From: Bin87 sp965261195 | Lineage (GTDB): Bacteria > Chloroflexota > Dehalococcoidia > Lucifugimonadales > UBA3495 | Direction: 5' to 3' | Length of the DNA: 64,000 nucleotides | Assembly (NCBI GenBank): GCA_965261195.1 | Contig: OZ253455.1 | Location: 2,542,001-2,606,000, forward strand | In this document: piece by piece, positions 59,069 through 64,000 of the stretch | How the letters are laid out: every line of letters begins with the position of its first letter | Position numbering within the stretch: the first letter of the stretch is position 1 | Translations under genes and position numbers: made by a program | Notes under the pieces: model-generated | Told to the model about the DNA's origin: nothing | What the model saw: the letters and a program-made list of their open reading frames with translations, nothing else | Database searches by the model: none

Positions 59069-61729
59069 ATGGTTTCCGTCGCCTTTGAAAAGCACACCCT
59101 CCCCAACGGTTTGGACGTCATCCTGCACCAGGATCGGTCGATACCCGTTGCGGCGGTCAACGTCTGGTATCACGTCGGCTCCAAGGATGAAGAAATCGGG
59201 CGCACCGGGTTTGCTCATCTCTTCGAGCACATCATGTTCCGGGGCACGCGGCACCATAAAGCCAGCCACTTTGAGCCGTTGCAGAAAATCGGGGCATCGC
59301 TGAACGGCTCCACCACCGGCGACCGCACCAATTATTGGGAGGATGTGCCTTCCAACTACCTGGAACTGGCGCTGTGGCTGGAGGCCGACCGGATGGGATT
59401 CCTGCTGGACGCGCTGGATCAGGAGGGGTTCGACACCGAGCGGGACGTGGTGAAAAACGAGCGGCGGCAGAGCTACGAAAACCGTCCCTACGGCATGGCA
59501 TCGTGGCACATTCAGCAGGCATTGTTCCCGTTGCCGCATCCCTACCACTGGATGACCATTGGTTCGCAGGAAGACCTGGACGCCGCCAGCCTGGACGACG
59601 TGAAGGACTTTTTCCGCCGCTACTACGCTCCGTCCAACGCCAGTCTGTCCATCGCCGGCGACATTGACACCGCCGCCGCGCTGGACCTGGCGCAACGCTA
59701 TTTCAGCGACCTCGATCCCGGTCAACCGACCCGACGCACCGAGCGCGCGGACTCGCCGCTGTCCGGCCGAATCGACTTGCAGATGAACGACCGGGTTACG
59801 CTGCCCCGACTGTACGCAGTATGGCCGGCTCCGGCCAATATGTCAGGCGATGATGCCGCCGTCGACATCCTGCGGGCCATCCTGTCCGACGGCCAGAGCA
59901 GCCGGATGCACCGGACGCTGGTCTACGAAAAGCAGTTGGCGCAGAGCGCGTCGGTGAACTACCACGCTGCCGAGATTGCCGGCCAGTTTCGCATGGAGCT
60001 GACTCCCGCTGACGGCCACACGCTGGACGAGGTTGAAGCCGCCGCCGAAGCGGTGCTGGAAAGCATCGCCACGCAGCCACCTACCGATGAGGAGTTTGAG
60101 CGGGCCATCAACCGGATTGAGATGCAGCACTACCGCACGCTGTCGCGGGTGGGCGGGTTTGGCGGTCGGGCCGACGCGTTGAACCACTTCAACGTGTTTA
60201 CCGGCGACCCCAACCGCCTGAACACGGCGATGGATGACTACCGTGCGGTTACGCTGGACGATGTGCTGCGAGTGCATCACGACATTTTGGCCGGCGGACA
60301 GGTTCGGATGCGGGTGCTGCCGGAGCCGTCGCTGAACACCGCCACGACCACCGTCGACCGGGCCGTGGAGCCGGCGGGCGGGCCGACGCCGGTGTTTGCG
60401 CCGCCCGTCCCGCAACGGGGCACGCTGTCCAACGGCATGGAGGTGGTGGTCGCCAACAAGACGGGTCTGCCGCTGGTGGCGTTCACGCTGCTGGCCCGCT
60501 CCGGAGCCGTCGCCGACCCGCCGAGTCTGCCGGGGCTGTCGTCGTTTGCGGCGGCGATGCTCACGGAGGGCACCGCCACGCGCAGCAGCCAGGAGATTGC
60601 GGCGGCTTTTGAGCACATCGGTTCACGACTCTCCGCCGAAGCGCGCAAGGAAATCACCCTGTTGGCGGCGGAAACCCTCCAGCGTCATTGGCCGCACGCG
60701 CTGTCGCTGGCCGCCGACGTGGCGCGCAACGCCAACTTCCCCCAGCACGAGCTGGAACGCATCCGGCGGGAACGGCTCACTGATTTGCGCCGGGCGAAGG
60801 ACGATGCCGGGTTCATCGCCGATGTCAATTTCGGCGCGCTGGTGTTTGGTTCCGAGTCGCCCTACGCACATTCCAGCCTGGGCAACGAGGCCACCGTGGC
60901 GGCCGCGACGCGAGCCGACCTGCAACGCATCTATCAGCAAACGCTGCGCACCGACCAAATGTGCCTGCTGGTGGCCGGGGATGTTGGCCTCGACGAGGCG
61001 CTGGCGGTAGCCGAGGGCTGCTTCGGCGACTGGCCGGCGCCGGATGATGCCACTAGCACGGCGTCCGTCGCATCCGTCGGCGCCAATGGTGGCGGGCCGA
61101 CCATCTATCTGATCGACAAGCCGGGGGCGGCGCAGTCGGTCGTCCGGTCGGGGATGCCGCTGGTCGAACGCAGTCATGCCGACCACATGGCGCTATCGGT
61201 GCTGAACTACGCTTTTGGCGGCCAGTTTTCGGCGCGGCTCAATCAGAACCTGCGGCAGGACAAGGGGTATTCCTACGGCTACAATTCGGGCATTTCCTGG
61301 TACAACGCGCCGTCGCTGCTGTCGGCGGGCGGCAGTGTGCAAACGGAGGTGACGCGGGAGGCGGTGGCCGAGACGCTCAAGGAGTTTGCCGACATCAGCA
61401 GCCAACGCCCGCTCACCGCGGCGGAACTGGACGACGCGAAGAACGGCTTGCGACTGGGCTACCCCGCCGGCTTCGAGCGTCCGGCGCAGCTGCTGGGCCA
61501 GCTGATGCAGCTAGCGCAATTCGGCCTGCCCGACGACTATTTCACCACCTTCGAGCAGCGTCTGGCCGCCGTGTCGCTGGCCGACACCCACCGGGTCGGG
61601 GCGCAATACCTCCCCACCAGCCGGCTAACCATCCTGGTAGTCGGCGACCGGGAGCAGGTCGAGCAACCGCTGCGGGAGCTGGGGTACGGTTTGACGGTGC
61701 TGGACGCCGACGGGGCGGTGGTGGGGTAG
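59069..61729 (+). CDS. M16-family zinc peptidase, double-length (pitrilysin-like)
   Basis: The ~886-residue protein joins two M16 halves. The N-terminal half is catalytic: inverted zinc motif H-L-F-E-H in 'GFAHLFEHIMFRG' (about residues 48-60), with the downstream Glu in 'VVKNERRQSYENRPYG'. The C-terminal half (from about residue 450; 'TLSNGMEVVVANKTGLPLVAF') lacks H-x-x-E-H and has the R/Y region 'RLNQNLRQDKGYSYGYNSG' typical of the non-catalytic partner. Bacterial relatives degrade peptides, sometimes in the periplasm, but no signal peptide is visible. ATG 59069 is chosen; ATG 59006 would add a Thr/Arg repeat. Confidence 0.88.
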   Translation: MVSVAFEKHTLPNGLDVILHQDRSIPVAAVNVWYHVGSKDEEIGRTGFAHLFEHIMFRGTRHHKASHFEPLQKIGASLNGSTTGDRTNYWEDVPSNYLELALWLEADRMGFLLDALDQEGFDTERDVVKNERRQSYENRPYGMASWHIQQALFPLPHPYHWMTIGSQEDLDAASLDDVKDFFRRYYAPSNASLSIAGDIDTAAALDLAQRYFSDLDPGQPTRRTERADSPLSGRIDLQMNDRVTLPRLYAVWPAPANMSGDDAAVDILRAILSDGQSSRMHRTLVYEKQLAQSASVNYHAAEIAGQFRMELTPADGHTLDEVEAAAEAVLESIATQPPTDEEFERAINRIEMQHYRTLSRVGGFGGRADALNHFNVFTGDPNRLNTAMDDYRAVTLDDVLRVHHDILAGGQVRMRVLPEPSLNTATTTVDRAVEPAGGPTPVFAPPVPQRGTLSNGMEVVVANKTGLPLVAFTLLARSGAVADPPSLPGLSSFAAAMLTEGTATRSSQEIAAAFEHIGSRLSAEARKEITLLAAETLQRHWPHALSLAADVARNANFPQHELERIRRERLTDLRRAKDDAGFIADVNFGALVFGSESPYAHSSLGNEATVAAATRADLQRIYQQTLRTDQMCLLVAGDVGLDEALAVAEGCFGDWPAPDDATSTASVASVGANGGGPTIYLIDKPGAAQSVVRSGMPLVERSHADHMALSVLNYAFGGQFSARLNQNLRQDKGYSYGYNSGISWYNAPSLLSAGGSVQTEVTREAVAETLKEFADISSQRPLTAAELDDAKNGLRLGYPAGFERPAQLLGQLMQLAQFGLPDDYFTTFEQRLAAVSLADTHRVGAQYLPTSRLTILVVGDREQVEQPLRELGYGLTVLDADGAVVG

Positions 61730-61746
61730 AATCAATGGCAAGGGCG

Positions 61747-62889
61747 CTACGGTTCAACGGAGCCGTCGGTAATCAGGGCTAAATTGTGCGGGCGTCGCAA
61801 CTCATAACCGGCGCCCGTCCGGTATATGTCGCCATCCACGCTAACTTGGTGTCTATCGTGAAAAGCCTGAATCACCGTGTCGAAATCCGTATGTTCAAAC
61901 TGAACTGACAACCGTAGAGGATGTCCTTCCCGCACGTATGACATGATGGCTCGCCCGTCAAACTCATGGGGTTCTCTTTCCAACTTCACTATCTGCGCGA
62001 TTAGACGCTCATCCAAAAACGGCTCGTTGCGCTGGAAAGATGCGGCGGCTTCTTTTAGGATGTCGGAGGAGTTTACCGTGAATGGGAAATTGAGGCTGGG
62101 GACATTCGCGGGGCGCGCATTTGACCAGAGCAGGCTGATGTCAATTCCCCGGCCTTTTTCCGCCAGCTCCGCAACTGCGCTGCACAGATTGGCGCTGACG
62201 CCGGCAGATACCGCTCGCTCAAATGGCTCCAGCGTATCGTTGGCGATGGCTTCGCTTACTGCCGAAGTGGCGGATTCCAAAGCCTTGCCTAGCTGGGAAG
62301 TAGCGCGTCGGGAAAAAGGAATATGAAAATCATCCCCAAAGCCTTGCTGTTCTCCAATGCCGGCCGCCACGGGCGAATGTAACGCCAGTGCGTAACCGTC
62401 AAAATAGTTAGGGAGTGGCTGCACGTTATCAAGATACTTTGACAGATTGCCACTCATGCTGCCTCGATAAACTGCCTGCGGCTTTTCTGCGGCGCGTGCG
62501 GCGGCAGCGAGCATAGTATAGGCGTCGTTAAACAGATCCGCGCTTTGCCGCAATGATAACGACCTCTCGGATTTTCCGTTGCGGGACCGCAGACGGACGA
62601 GATCGCCGCCGGCGCTCACCACATCGTAAAATACTTCCAGTTGCGACTGCTGCTCAACTTCGGCTAACGTGGCAATGGCTTCGGACATCCGTAGAGCATA
62701 ATCAGCGGCGGTATCTAAACTCGGAACGATAACATCTCGACTGCGCCCTTCGTGCTCCTTCAAGTACAAGCTGGCCCGTCCCCTACCCCAGGGGCCGTCA
62801 TTAATCCAGCCTCGGGATTCCAGATAGGCGCGCACACTCAAAACCGACAGCGACTCTAACGCCGCCCGGTCGCGGATTGATACCTGCAT
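61747..62889 (-). CDS. Protein of unknown function, paired with DUF4365 gene
   Basis: A 380-residue soluble protein. It starts at ATG 62889, eight bases after AGGAGG. No domain is recognised. It has an N-terminal 'RDRAALESLSVLSVRAYLESRGW' (possible winged-helix or ordinary helix pair), a mixed middle and a C-terminal beta-rich part ('LRLSVQFEHTDFDTVIQAFHD', 'RTGAGYELRRPHNLALI'). No transmembrane segment, Walker or nuclease motif is evident. It begins 13 bp after the restored end of the DUF4365 gene, so both are probably one operon. A defence or toxin-related role is possible, purely from association. Confidence 0.65.
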   Translation of the reverse strand: MQVSIRDRAALESLSVLSVRAYLESRGWINDGPWGRGRASLYLKEHEGRSRDVIVPSLDTAADYALRMSEAIATLAEVEQQSQLEVFYDVVSAGGDLVRLRSRNGKSERSLSLRQSADLFNDAYTMLAAAARAAEKPQAVYRGSMSGNLSKYLDNVQPLPNYFDGYALALHSPVAAGIGEQQGFGDDFHIPFSRRATSQLGKALESATSAVSEAIANDTLEPFERAVSAGVSANLCSAVAELAEKGRGIDISLLWSNARPANVPSLNFPFTVNSSDILKEAAASFQRNEPFLDERLIAQIVKLEREPHEFDGRAIMSYVREGHPLRLSVQFEHTDFDTVIQAFHDRHQVSVDGDIYRTGAGYELRRPHNLALITDGSVEP

Positions 62890-62902
62890 TGCGACGCCTC
62901 CT

Positions 62903-63383
62903 TTACACACTTTCCATTAGTGAATGGAGTTGTTCGCTGTTGAACACATTAGTCACTGGTATTTGAACGGTGACTGAGGTTGTGTTGGGCACCTGGGGGT
63001 GTTCTTCCAGTGAGAGCCAATATGCGCAATGGCGCAGGCAAAGTTCATCATTAGTTTGCTGCAACCATAGTTTGCTGCAACCATTGGCCGTTATCCCGCG
63101 GCATCAAAACGACAATCAAAATGCGCCTGGCACTGGGAGTTGCATCCCGTAGGATGTCGTAATTTCGTACTGGTAAAGGAAAGTGCAGGTGCCTATCTCG
63201 TTGAATATCGTCTGCTGTTGATTTAGCTTGGAAATCGATTCGTGATCTTCGACCCGCGTCGTCCATCAATGTGCCGTCAATGCCGGTATCAGTTTCCGGT
63301 CTGGTCACTTGATAGCCGGCCTGCGCTGCCACTGCTCTGATGTGTGCCAGGGAAAATTGTTCCATCTGCTGGTTAGGTGTCAT
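62903..63383 (-). pseudogene. DUF4365-domain protein, frameshifted by a 16-bp tandem duplication
   Basis: The open frame from ATG 63383 shows the DUF4365 N-terminus and core: 'FSLAHIRAVAAQAGYQVTRPETDTGIDGTLMDD' (nuclease-fold-like D-x-G-I-D), 'IDFQAKST' and 'RNYDILRD'. It stops at 63051 after 110 codons. The unit AGTTTGCTGCAACCAT occurs twice in tandem (63053-63068, 63069-63084). Removing one copy restores a frame that continues with 'NDELCLRHCAYWLSLEEHPQ', 'NTTSVTVQIPVTNVFNSEQL' and ends at TAA 62903-62905, matching the expected C-terminus. DUF4365 proteins resemble restriction-like nucleases and occur in defence contexts. Confidence 0.75.
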
Positions 63384-63443
63384 CGTATATCATTTATATG
63401 ATAGGCTCTGCTCCGCCGGCGCGCAACGGGCCGTCGTCAGTCT

Positions 63444-63710
63444 CTACCCCACCGCCTCTCTTTGCACTGCGAACAGTTGCTCGATGCCTCTGGAGGCCAG
63501 GGTTAGGGCCTCGGTTACTTTTTGGCGGGGGAATGGCTCGCCTTCGGCGGTGCCCTGGATTTCTACCACTGCTCCGGCGTCGGTCATAACGATGTTGAAG
63601 TCGGTCTGGGCGGCGGCGTCTTCGCTGTAGTTGAGATCGAGGAGCAGGTTGCCATCATGGAGGCCGACGCTGATGGCGGCGACGGCGCATCGGAACAGGA
63701 TAATCGAATG
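63444..63710 (-). pseudogene. Ribonuclease PH C-terminal remnant
   Basis: The minus strand encodes only the last ~82 residues of RNase PH: 'AVAAISVGLHDGNLLLDLNYSEDAAAQTDFNIVMTDAG' as one conserved run, then 'VEIQGTAEGEPFPRQKV' and 'EALTLASRGIEQLFAVQREAVG' to the TAG at 63444-63446. The two-thirds with the catalytic and RNA-binding regions, and the start codon, are missing. Upstream sequence has no rph similarity and is G/C-rich and repeat-like, so the gene is truncated in place. A functional copy may exist elsewhere. Confidence 0.8.
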
Positions 63711-63734
63711 ACCCCCGGGTGGCCGGCCCCCGCC

Positions 63735-63763
63735 TTGCGCCCCGGCAACCCCCGTCCTATACT
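63735..63763 (+). promoter_or_regulatory. Possible promoter for the CoA-transferase gene
   Basis: TTGCGC (63735-63740), a 17-bp spacer and TATACT (63758-63763) form a moderate sigma70-like match about 105 bp before the start codon. A TATAAT at 63781-63786 without a good -35 is an alternative. Confidence 0.35.
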
Positions 63764-63868
63764 GCGCCTCTAATCATGGATATAATCGTAGCCTGATTAT
63801 CTACCCTACGTATCCGGGCCGGCGCATTTTCCCACCTGTACACAGCGGCGCCGGAGGAGGCGCTATTC

Positions 63869-64000
63869 GTGTCGCAGGTCGGGACATCACCATCGCCGCC
63901 GTCGCCACTGGATGACGTTCGGGTCGTGGAGTGGGGTCGCATGGTTTCGGCCCCGTTTTGCGCCAAGTTGCTCGCCGAGTTTGGCGCTGATGTCATCAAG
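63869..64000 (+). CDS. CaiB/BaiF family III CoA-transferase, 5' part
   Basis: Only the first 44 codons are in the window. GTG 63869 follows a strong GGAGGAGG at 63853-63860. After a Ser/Pro-rich lead, 'LDDVRVVEWGRMVSAPFCAKLLAEFGADVIK' is the family N-terminus (L-x-x-V-R-V-x-E, then A-P-F-x-A-K-L-L-A-x-x-G-A-D-V-I-K). Class III enzymes move CoA between carboxylic acids; the substrate cannot be inferred from this piece. It runs off the window edge. Confidence 0.85.
   Translation, partial: MSQVGTSPSPPSPLDDVRVVEWGRMVSAPFCAKLLAEFGADVIK

Noticed and set aside
1..64000. CRISPR array
   Set aside because: No set of regularly spaced direct repeats was found; the tandem doublets lack spacers.

Overview
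The window is GC-rich bacterial chromosome, most likely from a Chloroflexota bacterium (Dehalococcoidia/SAR202-like). This assignment is inference from gene content, with no marker phylogeny: a split B12-dependent methylmalonyl-CoA mutase, a bacterial translin-family protein, a SagB-type dehydrogenase, an LLM-class oxidoreductase, a family III CoA-transferase, and many GTG/TTG starts. Most of the window is a dense housekeeping backbone. Two IS-rich patches (1-6.6 kb and 50.9-53.4 kb) interrupt it.

Layout. 1-6.6 kb: three IS5-type elements stacked end to end, a YkgJ-type cysteine-cluster gene, an IS701-derived deletion element abutted by a decayed IS630, tRNA-Arg(UCU), and an ISAs1 element with a 10-bp target duplication. 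6.7-14.9 kb: methylmalonyl-CoA mutase B12 subunit, then yceD-rpmF-fabD-nusB-acpP, a family 4 uracil-DNA glycosylase, RNase J and FtsK. 14.9-18 kb: a metzincin-like protease, a secreted protein, an IS66-like MITE, a PHP phosphoesterase and an orphan peptide-ABC ATPase. 18-22.5 kb (minus strand): holA, methylmalonyl-CoA epimerase, acyl-CoA dehydrogenase and mutase large subunit. 22.6-32 kb (plus strand): yvcK-glmS-uppP (envelope precursors), a GT4 glycosyltransferase, a phosphonoacetate-hydrolase-like enzyme, thrB, lysC and a GT2 glycosyltransferase. 32-38 kb (minus strand): SagB-like protein, folB, a CitE-like lyase and polA. 38.2-44.2 kb (plus strand): two FmdB-type zinc ribbons, a HEPN-like protein, ThiE, a translin-family protein, a DUF2071 protein and a membrane-anchored PQQ-type beta-propeller.

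44.2-50.6 kb is a complete peptide ABC importer (oppA-B-C-D-F, minus strand). It has a strong sigma70-like promoter and a perfect 16-bp hairpin in the leader of oppA. Beyond it lie two IS630 elements sharing one TA, an LLM oxidoreductase, two small membrane proteins, a penicillin-acylase-family hydrolase, a PNPOx-like protein, a double-length M16 peptidase, a two-gene module (DUF4365-like plus an unknown 380-residue protein), a 5'-truncated rph remnant, and the start of a CaiB/BaiF CoA-transferase that runs off the edge.

Mutase subunits, epimerase and acyl-CoA dehydrogenase together point to propionyl/methylmalonyl-CoA metabolism. The clearest unusual signals are exact short tandem duplications (12-20 bp). 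They account for the frame damage in one transposase and in the DUF4365 gene. Stacked TA-sharing insertion sequences, a MITE with a precise target duplication, and the structured oppA leader are also notable.
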